This document shows, piece after piece, positions 17,211-25,915 of a stretch of 64,000 nt of DNA; position 1 is the first letter of the stretch, and every line of letters begins with the position of its first letter. Both the position numbers and the translations under genes were made by a program. A model generated the notes under the pieces. The model was given only the letters and a program-made list of their open reading frames with translations. It was not told the DNA's origin and ran no database searches. The stretch is from Levilactobacillus andaensis (GTDB taxonomy: Bacteria > Bacillota > Bacilli > Lactobacillales > Lactobacillaceae), in contig NZ_BOLP01000014.1 in the NCBI RefSeq assembly GCF_016861695.1, forward strand, positions 30,678 through 94,677. The letters run 5' to 3'.

Positions 17211-17531
17211 TTACGCATTGTCCCAGCGTGACGCGGTTTCTTCGATTTTTTCGACACGGGGCGCAATTTTAAACGTAAATTTTTCAATATCCGTTTGAAT
17301 ATCATCGAGAACTGGCATCGCCGCATCAATTGCGGTGGTTAATCGTTGGGTACTTTGCGTTAAATTATCTTTGGCGTCTTTGACGTCATCAATTTTAGCC
17401 GCCGTGTGCTTGGCTTGTTCACCAACACTTTTTCCCCAGGTGAGGGGGTCTTGCTTGGTTAAAGTTAAGTAAGCGGCCAAACCAACGCCAACTGCGAGGA
17501 CGCTACCCGCTAAGAAACGACCGATTTGCAT
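17211..17531 (-). CDS. yhaH: YhaH/YtxH-like small membrane-anchored protein
   Basis: 106 residues. An N-terminal hydrophobic segment (about 5-24, FLAGSVLAVGVGLAAYLTL) is followed by a charged helical region rich in D, K, T and E that is probably a coiled coil. This is the layout of YtxH-domain proteins. Assignment to YhaH is mainly by position between hit and prsA, as in Bacillus. No biochemical function is established. It starts only 3 bp after the hit stop codon on the same strand, so hit-yhaH form an operon. Confidence 0.7.
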   Translation of the reverse strand: MQIGRFLAGSVLAVGVGLAAYLTLTKQDPLTWGKSVGEQAKHTAAKIDDVKDAKDNLTQSTQRLTTAIDAAMPVLDDIQTDIEKFTFKIAPRVEKIEETASRWDNA

Positions 17532-17534
17532 AAT

Positions 17535-17993
17535 TTAAGCCTCCAAGTGTGCTTTGATCTGTTCTTGAATTGCGGCGTACTTTGCAGGGGTGTAGTTACC
17601 AGAGTTGTCCTGGAAAATCATCTTGAAATCATCGTGGTCCGTGTAACGAGGAACCAGGTGGAAATGGGAGTGGAAGACGGACTGGTAAGCGACCTTCCCG
17701 TTGTTGTTCACGATGTTCATCCCCGTAATAGTCGGATCAGCCGCTTGAATGGCGCGGGCAATCTTAGGAATCCGGGAGAACACTGCGGCAGCGAGATCAG
17801 TATCGTAGGCAAAAATGTCTTGAACGTGTGTCTTCGGAATGACCAGCGTGTGGCCGGGAGTCCCTTGGGAGATATCCAAAAAGGCCTTAACGATATTGTC
17901 TTCGTAGACGGTGTAACTAGGAATCTCTCCCTTTAAAATCTTACAGAAAACACAGTCGTCGGCATAGTGTGGCTCGAGGGTCATTTGATCCAT
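17535..17993 (-). CDS. hit: HIT family nucleotide-binding protein
   Basis: 152 residues from the ATG at 17993 with AAGGAG 5 bp upstream. The frame stays open for another 127 codons upstream only because it runs through repeat A5; that extension is not part of the gene. HIT signature HSHFHLVP (catalytic histidine triad, about residue 105) and the N-terminal DCVFCKILKGEIPSY typical of Hit/HinT. Such proteins hydrolyse nucleotide conjugates such as AMP-amides; the physiological substrate is uncertain. It is divergent from ecsAB, as in other Firmicutes, and co-directional with yhaH. Confidence 0.93.
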   Translation of the reverse strand: MDQMTLEPHYADDCVFCKILKGEIPSYTVYEDNIVKAFLDISQGTPGHTLVIPKTHVQDIFAYDTDLAAAVFSRIPKIARAIQAADPTITGMNIVNNNGKVAYQSVFHSHFHLVPRYTDHDDFKMIFQDNSGNYTPAKYAAIQEQIKAHLEA

Positions 17994-18099
17994 GAAAACT
18001 CCTTCTTTCGGTTCGATTTCATTCATTATACACCATCGAGGAGCCGGCTTGGCAAGCGGTTTAGTTAGTGATAAGGATTGGATTTGGCTAGATATAAAA

Positions 18100-18294
18100 T
18101 GGTTGCACTGCGGCTGCCAGGGATTCCGCGGCTGTGGGGACGCTTCAGCCTGAAAGACCATCAGGCTTCTCGCTCGATTTGAAGTCACGCCAAGACCACG
18201 TGTCTTCAAAGTCGCCCATGGTGTAGGCTGGCCAGAACACCAGCCAACGCCATTATCACGGCCAGCTCCATCCCTGGCTTCCTCCGGCTCCGAT
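18100..18294 (+). repeat. Repeat A, full reference copy A5
   Basis: 195-bp element. Outer stem GCCAGGGAT (18116-18124) / ATCCCTGGC (18270-18278). Inner hairpin GCCTG..CAGGC near 18148-18165. Central arm TTTGAAG (18178-18184) / CTTCAAA (18204-18210) with CACG / CGTG inside it. A further GGCTGG / CCAGCC hairpin lies near 18226-18246. It sits between hit and ecsA. The stretch 18295-18530 shows nothing recognisable. Confidence 0.85.
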
Positions 18295-18530
18295 TGATTT
18301 CTGACATGAAAAATGTTGGTGGTCATAAACAGTCTGAGTTGCCAGATAAGGGTATACCGTCTCATGAGTGACATTCCACGGTAGCTATCGATTGACGTTT
18401 AGAATTATTAATCGTTAGTTATCATATTACGTACATTTTCGAGCATATCTTGGAAGTTTAGTCTTCTTACCATTATTTTGTAGTGAATGGCGGGACAGCA
18501 AACGATGGTTAATCTTTTCCGGCAAGGGTG

Positions 18531-18580
18531 GGTGCGCAACCTTAGCAGGCGGAATCCCTGACAGCCGCAGGCGACACAGT
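18531..18580 (-). repeat. Repeat A, end fragment A6
   Basis: Contains GCAGGCGGAATCCCTGACAG and CCGCAGGCGAC, the end of repeat A in reverse orientation. The rest of the element is absent. Confidence 0.6.
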
Positions 18581-18607
18581 TTCGTCTATTCCAACCTACC
18601 AGACGAA

Positions 18608-18636
18608 TTCGTTTACCTAGTGGGCTATGGTATAAT
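18608..18636 (+). promoter_or_regulatory. Promoter of ecsAB
   Basis: -10 TATAAT (18631-18636) with a 17-bp spacer to a weak -35 TTCGTT (18608-18613). It leaves a roughly 85-nt leader. Confidence 0.5.
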
Positions 18637-18729
18637 AGGACAGTTATCCGTTAGCCGTGATTTCGCCTGATTTGGCGGTCCAGCCGGCGGTCTTAAAACT
18701 TAAATTTAAAAGAAATGAAGGGATGCATA

Positions 18730-19464
18730 ATGGCTTTAGAAGTCAGCCATGTTGTGGGTGGTTACTCACAGATCCCCGTCTTAAAGGATATTAGCTTTGA
18801 CGTTCGGGACGGAGAATTAGTCGGATTGATCGGGTTAAATGGGGCTGGGAAGTCGACCACCATTAACCACGTTATCGGCCTATTAACGCCACATAAAGGA
18901 ACAATTACGCTAAATGGCGTCACAATTGATCAGGACAGTCAGGCCTACAAGCAGCAGATTGCCTACATTCCAGAAACGCCAGTGTTGTATCAGGAACTGA
19001 CCTTGCGGGAGCATTTGGAAATGACCATGATGGCTTATGATTTGGACCAAAAGCAGGCCTGGGAGACCGCTCATGACCTGTTAAAGATCTTCCGGCTCGA
19101 CAATAAATTGGATTGGTTCCCCGCGAACTTTTCTAAGGGGATGAAGCAAAAGGTCATGATTGTCTGTGCGTTCTTAACGCAGGCCAAACTTTACATCATC
19201 GACGAACCTTTCTTAGGATTGGATCCACTGGCCGTTAATGACCTGTTGAACTTGATCGAACAACGGAAGAAGACCGGGGCCAGCATCCTGATGTCGACAC
19301 ACGTGTTGGATACCGCCCAACGGTACTGTGACCGCTTTGTCTTGTTGCATGATGGTCAAGTTAAGACTGAGGGGACTCTCAGCGAGTTACAAGCCGCTCT
19401 TCCGGAAGCGGGGGAATCGCTGAACGATATTTACCTTTCAATGACCAAGGTCGACCGCGCATGA
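18730..19464 (+). CDS. ecsA: ABC transporter ATP-binding protein EcsA
   Basis: 244 residues from the ATG at 18730 (GAAGGGATG before it); an in-frame ATG at 18715 overlaps that ribosome site and is rejected. Walker A GLNGAGKST, signature FSKGMKQK (variant of LSGGQ), Walker B LYIIDEPFLGLDP and the switch His in MSTHVLD are all present. With EcsB it forms an ABC exporter-like complex that in Bacillus affects secretion and site-2 protease activity; the transported substrate is debated. The stop codon overlaps the EcsB start by 4 bp (ATGA). Confidence 0.95.
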   Translation: MALEVSHVVGGYSQIPVLKDISFDVRDGELVGLIGLNGAGKSTTINHVIGLLTPHKGTITLNGVTIDQDSQAYKQQIAYIPETPVLYQELTLREHLEMTMMAYDLDQKQAWETAHDLLKIFRLDNKLDWFPANFSKGMKQKVMIVCAFLTQAKLYIIDEPFLGLDPLAVNDLLNLIEQRKKTGASILMSTHVLDTAQRYCDRFVLLHDGQVKTEGTLSELQAALPEAGESLNDIYLSMTKVDRA

Positions 19465-20687
19465 CCGACCTATTTAAATCACGGCTGCAACGCCATCTCC
19501 GGGAAATGGCGAAATATTTGCGGCTAGTCTTCAATGATTTCTTTGTCTTTGCTTTAATGTTTCTCTTGGGTGGCCTGGGCTATGGCTACTCAAACGTCTT
19601 AAAACAGTTGAAAATGGGTCTTTGGTGGGCGCCCGTGGTTGTCGTCTTGGTCTTGCTGGTGACGCTGCAGGTCGGTCGGTTCGCGACATTGATTGAAGAT
19701 GCCGACCGCGTCTTCCTCTTACCAAAGGAACGCGCCATGCATGCTTACCTAGTGGCGGCACGCCGGTACAGCCAGGGCTTGGCCCAGACGACGCAGGTCA
19801 TTGTCGTCTTTCTCTTGGCACCATTTTTGCGGGTAGCCCTGGGATGGTCGGTACCACAGATTGTGGGCTTATTGGTTGCACAGGTTATTTTAAAGGACAC
19901 GCTGTTGCGCTTAGACCTGGCGAGTGCCTACCAGGTGACGGGGCAACGCCGGATGAACGAATGGCCCATCAAATGGGTGTTGGGCTTAGTTGCACTGGCC
20001 GTGGGTGTCTGGTTAACGCCATACGCTGCGATTGTCTTGGCTATTTTAGCGGATGGAGCCGTGGCCGTTTGGATGCAACGTCACTGGCAACAACAGCAAA
20101 TTCGTTGGCGCGAACAGATTAAGATCGAAGATAACCGGATGCTGGGAATTTATCGGTTCTTCAACCTGTTCACCGAAGTCCCAATGGTGGAGGGCACCAT
20201 CAAACGCCGGCGCTACCTCGACTGGCTGTTCAAGCCAATCAAGTCGACGCATGAGCAGACTTACGCGTATCTCTTTAGCCGCGGCATGGTCCGGGGCACT
20301 GACTTTAGTGGACTAGTGGTTCGACTGACGGTCATTGGGATGTTGTTGTTGTACTTCGTGCGGGGCGAATGGCTCCCTGTCTTTCTGGCGGCACTTTTCA
20401 TCTATTTGATTGGGTTTCAGCTCTTACCGTTCTTCCAGCAGTATGACGACGTGGTTTTCACCCATATCTATCCGATTGCGCCGGAATTGCGGTTGAAGAG
20501 TTTTGAACACCTCGTCACACTGATTTTAGGAGTCGCAGCCTTGCTGATGTGGTTAGTGATCGTCGTGGCTAATTTGAGTCTGATGACGGCTGGAATCGCT
20601 TTGATAGTTGAACTCGTCGAGGTTTGGTATTTGGCCAGAATCTACACGCCACAGCGATTGGCTCGCGCAATGAAAAATAAGGCTTGA
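19461..20687 (+). CDS. ecsB: ABC transporter permease EcsB
   Basis: 408 residues with several paired membrane segments: about 28-70, 105-150, 170-200, 290-325 and 350-390. A basic N-terminus (FKSRLQRHLREMAKYLRLV) and a long cytoplasmic loop with KIEDNRMLGIYRFFNLFTEV separate the first and second halves. Length and topology match EcsB. It is translationally coupled to ecsA. The EcsAB complex influences protein secretion, competence and membrane proteolysis in relatives, which fits a neighbourhood with prsA and coiA. No terminator is obvious before the next gene. Confidence 0.93.
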   Translation: MTDLFKSRLQRHLREMAKYLRLVFNDFFVFALMFLLGGLGYGYSNVLKQLKMGLWWAPVVVVLVLLVTLQVGRFATLIEDADRVFLLPKERAMHAYLVAARRYSQGLAQTTQVIVVFLLAPFLRVALGWSVPQIVGLLVAQVILKDTLLRLDLASAYQVTGQRRMNEWPIKWVLGLVALAVGVWLTPYAAIVLAILADGAVAVWMQRHWQQQQIRWREQIKIEDNRMLGIYRFFNLFTEVPMVEGTIKRRRYLDWLFKPIKSTHEQTYAYLFSRGMVRGTDFSGLVVRLTVIGMLLLYFVRGEWLPVFLAALFIYLIGFQLLPFFQQYDDVVFTHIYPIAPELRLKSFEHLVTLILGVAALLMWLVIVVANLSLMTAGIALIVELVEVWYLARIYTPQRLARAMKNKA

Positions 20688-20748
20688 CGTTGCCGCAGTT
20701 TCCCCATAGAATTAATAATAGCTGACAAATCGAGGAGGGGTGGCACGA

Positions 20749-21540
20749 ATGGCACTAGATATTAGTGACGGCTGGAGCTTATTTCCGCTGGGTGGCAACA
20801 CTGGCACAGCGTATATGGGCACGAAGGCGTCACAAAAGGTGTTCCTAAAACAAAACGCGTCACCGTTTCTTGCAGCACTTTCCGTCGAGGGAATCACCCC
20901 GCGGTTAGTGTGGACGAAACGCCTAGCTTCGGGGGACGTGATGACTGCCCAGGAATGGTTGAATGGCCGAACGTTGCATCGCAAAGAAATGCGCGAACAG
21001 CGGGTCGCGCGAATTCTTCACCGAGCGCATCACTCAAAACTGCTTCATGAAATGTTATTAAAAGTCGGCGGTCGTTCCACAACGCCCGCCCAGTTGTTAG
21101 CTCGCTTGCAACCCGCCTTAGCTGCGGATTTGCGCCAACATCCGCTGATTCAGTCAGCCTTTGCTAGCTTACAGGTTGAGCAGCCCCAACTGCCCGAGAC
21201 GCACTATGAGGTTTGTCATGGTGATTTAAATCATAAGAATTGGTTGTTGTCCGATCGCCAACGGTTATACTTGGTTGATTGGGATGCCGCAACGTTTGCT
21301 GATCCAGCATTCGACCTCGGGGCACTACTCTGTGAGTACGTGCCGTTAGAGGAGTGGCAACGGTGGTTACAGGATTACGGCGAACGGTTGACACCGGACT
21401 TAACGTCTCGGGTGAACTGGTATGCGCGGGTTCATTGCCTGAGCATCATTGCCGAGAGTTACCACCAACAACGCTTCCAAATTATGAATCAACATTTAAT
21501 TTTATTAGAAAAGCTGACGAGAGAGTCAGTGACTGATTAG
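20749..21540 (+). CDS. ytmP: Phosphotransferase family protein YtmP (aminoglycoside/choline kinase fold)
   Basis: 263 residues from the ATG at 20749 with GAGGAGGGG upstream; a GTG at 20740 lies in that ribosome site. The catalytic loop CHGDLNHKNWLL and the metal-binding LVDWDAATFADPAFDLG are intact, so a small-molecule kinase is likely. The substrate is unknown; thiamine or choline kinase labels in databases are guesses. Its partner by position is trmB downstream, an arrangement conserved from Bacillus (ytmP-ytmQ). Between them is a GC-rich hairpin. Confidence 0.85.
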   Translation: MALDISDGWSLFPLGGNTGTAYMGTKASQKVFLKQNASPFLAALSVEGITPRLVWTKRLASGDVMTAQEWLNGRTLHRKEMREQRVARILHRAHHSKLLHEMLLKVGGRSTTPAQLLARLQPALAADLRQHPLIQSAFASLQVEQPQLPETHYEVCHGDLNHKNWLLSDRQRLYLVDWDAATFADPAFDLGALLCEYVPLEEWQRWLQDYGERLTPDLTSRVNWYARVHCLSIIAESYHQQRFQIMNQHLILLEKLTRESVTD

Positions 21541-21546
21541 AGACGT

Positions 21547-21587
21547 CGGCGGGAGCGGGGCAAACCTCGAGCCCGCCGTTGTTGTTT
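21547..21587 (+). terminator. Hairpin between ytmP and trmB
   Basis: CGGCGGG (21547-21553) pairs with CCCGCCG (21572-21578); the tail TTGTTGTTT is a poor T-run, so it may be a partial terminator. Confidence 0.55.
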
Positions 21588-21620
21588 AGAACTTAGGAAC
21601 AATCAAGGAGGAATTTTACG

Positions 21621-22268
21621 ATGCGTGTGCGAAACAAACCGTGGGCAAAGGACTATATTGAAGACCATGCCGACAAGATGGTCACGGAACCAGAACCACT
21701 GAAGGGTAACTGGCAGAGCCGTTTTCCAAGCGAACAACCCTTGTTTGTCGAAATTGGAACGGGGAAGGGCCAGTTCATCGTTGAAATGGCGCGGCAACAT
21801 CCCGACCAGAACTTTATTGGGATCGAAATTCAGATGTCCGTGATTGCGGCCGCCCTGAAGAAGGTCGTTGCCAGCGGTTTGACCAACATTCAAATGGTCC
21901 ACACGGATGGTGAAGCCATCAATACCTTCTTTGACGCGGGTGAAGTGGCCGGCTTGTACCTGAACTTTTCCGATCCGTGGCCCAAGAGTCGCCATGCTAA
22001 ACGCCGGCTGACGTCTCCCGTCTTCTTGGCCCACTATGCTGATGTTTTACAGCCTGAAGGTCAGATTCAATTCAAGACCGACAACCGCGGCCTCTTCGAA
22101 TATTCCTTAGGGAGCCTCAACAATTTCGGCTTGGTCTTTGATGGTGTCTGGTTGGACCTGCACGCCGCAACCGATGGCGTGGAAGACATTGAGACTGAAT
22201 ACGAGCAAAAATTCTCGGCTAAGGGACCAATCTATCAAGTGATTGCGCACTTCCCGAAGGCTGAATAA
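21621..22268 (+). CDS. trmB: tRNA (guanine-N7-)-methyltransferase (m7G46)
   Basis: 215 residues, standard length. It methylates N7 of G46 in the variable loop of tRNAs with S-adenosylmethionine. SAM-binding motif VEIGTGKGQFIVEMA (about residues 47-61), GIEIQMSVI acidic loop, and the TrmB signature SDPWPKSRHAKRRL (about 117-130). The C-terminal EQKFSAKGPIYQV is also typical. Start behind CAAGGAGGAATTTTACG. Followed by a terminator that overlaps the start of a spurious frame leading into coiA. Confidence 0.96.
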   Translation: MRVRNKPWAKDYIEDHADKMVTEPEPLKGNWQSRFPSEQPLFVEIGTGKGQFIVEMARQHPDQNFIGIEIQMSVIAAALKKVVASGLTNIQMVHTDGEAINTFFDAGEVAGLYLNFSDPWPKSRHAKRRLTSPVFLAHYADVLQPEGQIQFKTDNRGLFEYSLGSLNNFGLVFDGVWLDLHAATDGVEDIETEYEQKFSAKGPIYQVIAHFPKAE

Positions 22269-22281
22269 ATATGAATCGAAG

Positions 22282-22318
22282 AATCGCGATTGTCGAGTTT
22301 AGGCAGTGGCGATTTTTG
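22282..22318 (+). terminator. Terminator of trmB
   Basis: AATCGC (22282-22287) pairs with GCGATT (22309-22314) and TTTTTGTTT follows. Confidence 0.75.
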
Positions 22319-22399
22319 TTTACAATTAAATTTATTTTGAGTATAAAAAATGGTTCACAACCCTTTACGGAGTTAGTCAGTGTAAAGGGGATGGGAGCC

Positions 22400-23497
22400 A
22401 TGCTAATTGCGTTGGTGGATCAAAAATTAGTTGATGCTCAGGATGCCGCTCGGCGCAATGACTATTGCTGTCCCGCATGTCATGAGACCGTGATTCTTCA
22501 TCATGGGACCCGAGTACAACCGTACTTTGCGCACAAGAGCCTGGGAGACTGCGCGGTGGCGACGGAGGGCGAGACGCAGCAACATGTCTTAGGCAAACGG
22601 CAATTGGCAGAATTTTTCCGTGGTTGGGGTCCGGTGACACTTGAGAAAATCTTGCCGAAAATTCAGCAGCGTGCTGACTGTTGGGTCGCCCGTGATCATC
22701 CTGTCGCGGTAGAATTTCAATGCAGTCCGATCAGCTCCGAACAGGTGGCTCAGCGGACTGCCGGGTATCGTCAATTGGGTGTCTATCCCTGTTGGTTATT
22801 GGGGGAACGCTTTGCCCGCCAGAAAATAGGTTGGTCCCTGATTGACCGGTTTGCCAGTCCGTTACGTGGTTGGGGACTGTGCCTGCTCTTTTGGGATGTG
22901 GGTCGTCAACAGATTCGGCTGATCCATCACCTCTATCAAGATGCTACGGGAACTTATGGTTATTGGCAGAGTTGGGTGGCTAGCTTGGCAGAACTGGAGG
23001 TGGGAAATCAGCGGCGGCTGTGGATACCACCAATCAATGTTCGTCAATTTCGGCACGACTTAGACCAAAAACTCTTGCGGGCGACTCCCGCCTTACGTCC
23101 GTTGCAAGAGACACTGTATCTGCATGGGCACCACTTAGCGGGCTTTCCGACGGTCTTTGTGACCCAGCGCGTGACGCCACCGTTATTTGGTCAGGGGCTC
23201 CTGGTGTGGCGGGCGGTCGTGGGTGCTTGGATGTTTGCCTTGCGCGGCGAGGTCTTAACACCGGCCACAGTGGAACGGCTGGCCGAGCAAGGATTGGCAT
23301 TGATTGGTGGCCACTTACAAGCCGGTCGATTCGATGGCAAGGAGGGATTAGCCCGTGCGCAACATGATTTTGTACAGGACTTGGTCAACGGCGGCTATTT
23401 TGTGCGGGTAAAAACCGGTTGGCAAATTAACGCAGAACCCCAATGGGCCGCCGATTATACGGCATGGTTAAAAAATGATGAGAAAAAGTTAGGCTAA
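22400..23497 (+). CDS. coiA: Competence protein CoiA
   Basis: 365 residues from the ATG at 22400 (AAAGGGG 9 bp upstream); an ATG three codons earlier is possible. The frame continues upstream to 22271 but that part covers the trmB terminator. The N-terminus has a zinc-ribbon-like CCPAC and the conserved PYFAHKS. The central domain has AVEFQCSPIS, an E-x-Q motif of restriction endonuclease-like nucleases. CoiA is needed for recombination of imported DNA during transformation. The coiA-pepF order is conserved in Firmicutes. Other competence genes are not in the window. Confidence 0.9.
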   Translation: MLIALVDQKLVDAQDAARRNDYCCPACHETVILHHGTRVQPYFAHKSLGDCAVATEGETQQHVLGKRQLAEFFRGWGPVTLEKILPKIQQRADCWVARDHPVAVEFQCSPISSEQVAQRTAGYRQLGVYPCWLLGERFARQKIGWSLIDRFASPLRGWGLCLLFWDVGRQQIRLIHHLYQDATGTYGYWQSWVASLAELEVGNQRRLWIPPINVRQFRHDLDQKLLRATPALRPLQETLYLHGHHLAGFPTVFVTQRVTPPLFGQGLLVWRAVVGAWMFALRGEVLTPATVERLAEQGLALIGGHLQAGRFDGKEGLARAQHDFVQDLVNGGYFVRVKTGWQINAEPQWAADYTAWLKNDEKKLG

Positions 23498-23560
23498 ATG
23501 GCCAAATAATGAGATGAAAGTGGTAGACTATTATTATGCAAAATTAAGGAGGACGAAAAT

Positions 23561-25369
23561 ATGAAGCAAATTCCCGCACGTTCAGCGGTTCCAACCGAGT
23601 TAACTTGGGATCTGACCCCCATTTTCCCCGATGACGCAGCCTTTAAGGCCGCCGTTAGCGACATCCAGCAGGCAGCCAAGCAAGCGGCCGAATTAAAAGG
23701 TCAACTGGCCAAGAGTGGTCAAGACCTCTATCAAGTCACGGTAACGGTCTTTGACCTGAACCGCAAGTTGGAACGGGCATATGTGTACGCCTCTCTGAAA
23801 AATGATCAGGATACCGGCGATGCTAATGCCCAGGCACTTTCTGGTCAGGCAGACAACCTGATTGCCACCGTTTCATCGGCGACATCTTGGTTTGAACCCG
23901 AAGTCTTAGCCTTACCAGAAGCAGATCTACAAGCTCTGATCGACGCAGAACCAAAGTTAGCAGCGTATCAACACTACTTTGATGTGTTAGGTCAGCAACG
24001 TGACCACACCTTATCTGCTGCCGAAGAAAAGTTACTGGCAGGCGCGAGTGACATTTTTGCTGCCTCATCGAAGACGTATAGTGTCTTAAGCGATGCCGAC
24101 TTGAAGTTCCCCGTCGTTCAAGATGAAGAGGGCAACGACGTCCAACTGTCAGAAGGTCTTTATGGGGTCTTACTGCAGTCGACCATGCCTAGCGTTCGTA
24201 AACAGGCCTTTGAGGCACTCTACAGTGTCTACCAACAGTTCCGTCATACGTTTGCTTCAACGCTGTCTAGCGAGGTTAAAACGCATAATTTCGGTGCCGA
24301 GGTTCGGCATTATGGCAGTGCGCGTGAAGCAGCTATGAGTGCGAACAATGTTCCCGCCGTTGTGTATGACACCTTGGTCAAGTCGGTCAACGCTCATTTG
24401 GATTCCTTACACCGCTACGTTGGTTTGCGGAAGGAAATTTTAGGGTTAGAGGATCTACATTTCTACGACCTCTATACGCCGATCACGGGTGAACCTAGCT
24501 TGAGCTACACCTATGAAGAGGCACAACAAGAAGCCTTGAAGGCATTAGCCGTCTTAGGTCCAGATTATGTGGCTAACGTACAGAAGATGTTCGACAGTCG
24601 GGCCATTGATGTCGTTGAAAACAAGGGCAAGCGGACTGGTGCATACTCCGGTGGGATGTACGACACGAAGCCATATATCTTACTGAACTGGCAAGATAGT
24701 CTGGAAAGTCTGTTCACGCTGGTTCATGAAATGGGCCACAGCATGCACAGTCACTATACCCGGACGAACCAACCTTATCAGTACGGCGATTACTCGATCT
24801 TTGTGGCCGAAATTGCGTCCACAACGAACGAAAACCTCTTAACGGATTACCTGTTGAAGACGCAGACCGATCCGCAAGTTCGCGCTTACGTTCTGAACCA
24901 TTACCTGGACGGCTTCAAGGGGACGGTTTACCGTCAAACCCAATTCGCCGAATTCGAAGACTACATTCACCAACAGGCTGCGGCCGGTGAAACGTTGACG
25001 GCCGACTTCATGAGCAAATTCTATGGTGACTTGAACGCCCGTTACTATGGTGACAACTTAGCTAAGGACCCTCAGATTGCTGATGAATGGACCCGGATTC
25101 CTCATTTCTATTACAACTACTACGTTTACCAATACGCGACTGGCTTTGCAGCCGCAACGACGCTCTCACAACGGATCTTGAGTGGGGATGACGCCAAGCG
25201 CGATGCGTACCTGACCTACCTGAAGTCTGGGAGCTCAGCATTACCATTAGACGTGATGCGTAAGGCCGGCGTTGACATGACCCAACCAGATTACTTGGAA
25301 ACAGCCTTCGCCACTTTCGACAAGCGCTTAGCTGAGTTCAACGAGTTAGCTCACCAACTGAAGAAATAA
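23561..25369 (+). CDS. pepF: Oligoendopeptidase F
   Basis: 602 residues, normal for M3B peptidases. The zinc motif HEMGH is in LVHEMGHSMHSHY (about residue 390) and the third ligand Glu is in AEIASTTNENLL about 25 residues on. The C-terminal HFYYNYYVYQYATGFAAA substrate-binding segment is intact. It hydrolyses oligopeptides of roughly 7-17 residues in the cytoplasm and takes part in peptide use. The start is fixed by AAGGAGGACGAAAAT. coiA ends 63 bp upstream without a clear terminator, so some co-transcription is possible. Two structured repeats separate it from its downstream neighbour. Confidence 0.96.
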   Translation: MKQIPARSAVPTELTWDLTPIFPDDAAFKAAVSDIQQAAKQAAELKGQLAKSGQDLYQVTVTVFDLNRKLERAYVYASLKNDQDTGDANAQALSGQADNLIATVSSATSWFEPEVLALPEADLQALIDAEPKLAAYQHYFDVLGQQRDHTLSAAEEKLLAGASDIFAASSKTYSVLSDADLKFPVVQDEEGNDVQLSEGLYGVLLQSTMPSVRKQAFEALYSVYQQFRHTFASTLSSEVKTHNFGAEVRHYGSAREAAMSANNVPAVVYDTLVKSVNAHLDSLHRYVGLRKEILGLEDLHFYDLYTPITGEPSLSYTYEEAQQEALKALAVLGPDYVANVQKMFDSRAIDVVENKGKRTGAYSGGMYDTKPYILLNWQDSLESLFTLVHEMGHSMHSHYTRTNQPYQYGDYSIFVAEIASTTNENLLTDYLLKTQTDPQVRAYVLNHYLDGFKGTVYRQTQFAEFEDYIHQQAAAGETLTADFMSKFYGDLNARYYGDNLAKDPQIADEWTRIPHFYYNYYVYQYATGFAAATTLSQRILSGDDAKRDAYLTYLKSGSSALPLDVMRKAGVDMTQPDYLETAFATFDKRLAEFNELAHQLKK

Positions 25370-25376
25370 GCGGTAT

Positions 25377-25545
25377 TTTCGCCTTACCGGTCACCAGATA
25401 TGGGCTGGAACGGTGCGAACACAACTTGAAGCCTCGAAAAACGCGAGTCTTCAAGCTTGGTTTTCTACTAAGCCAGCAGGAAAATTCACCTGCTAACTAA
25501 GTAGAACGACGCGCCTGAGCCCATATCTGGCGACCTCTCGGCTTA
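25377..25545 (+). repeat. Repeat B, full copy B2
   Basis: Same branched fold as B1. Outer stem CCAGATATGGGCT (25394-25406) / AGCCCATATCTGG (25518-25530). First arm CTTGAAGCCTCG / CGAGTCTTCAAG. Second arm TTCTACT (25463-25469) / AGTAGAA (25500-25506) capped by AGCAGG (25475-25480) / CCTGCT (25489-25494). Relative to B1, several base pairs changed on both sides. Confidence 0.85.
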
Positions 25546-25642
25546 CATGGTTGCTCTCTTATGACTGAGATAAAAACTGTTATCAGTCGAGCCGTAAGAT
25601 TTTACGACACACAATTGTTCAATGATTGTTGTGGCAGAGCAC

Positions 25643-25842
25643 CATCGGAGCCGGAGGCGGCCAGGGGTGTAGCCAGCCGTGGTAATGGCGTTGGCTGGCG
25701 TTCCTTGCTAGCCTACACCATGGGCGAATTTGAAGACACGTGGTCTTGGCGTGGCTTCAAATCGAGCGAGAAGACTGGTGTTCTTCCAGCCTGAAGCGTC
25801 CCCACAGCAGGCGGAATCCCTGGCAGCCGCAGTGCGGCCAAA
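25643..25842 (-). repeat. Repeat A, full copy A7 (inverted)
   Basis: 200-bp reverse-orientation copy, the closest match to A5. The central arm TTTGAAG / CTTCAAA is retained with the same loop. The outer stem is GCCAGGGGT / ATCCCTGGC when read on the plus strand, with one G-T pair. Copies B2 and A7 lie about 100 bp apart; no gene is credible in 25370-25915, and short frames here are repeat sequence. Confidence 0.85.
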
Positions 25843-25856
25843 TAAAACCGTAAAAC

Positions 25857-25900
25857 ACAAAATGACCACACTATCCAGAGAGGTAGGGTGGTCATTTTGT
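25857..25900 (-). terminator. Terminator of the DegV gene
   Basis: ACAAAATGACCAC pairs with GTGGTCATTTTGT; read on the minus strand it follows the stop codon and is followed by GTTTTA. Confidence 0.8.
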
Positions 25901-25915
25901 ATGGTTATCTCATTT

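Noticed and set aside
17994..18374. 127-codon N-terminal extension of the HIT protein
   Set aside because: It runs through repeat A5 and ignores the clear ribosome site before 17993; the family starts at that ATG.
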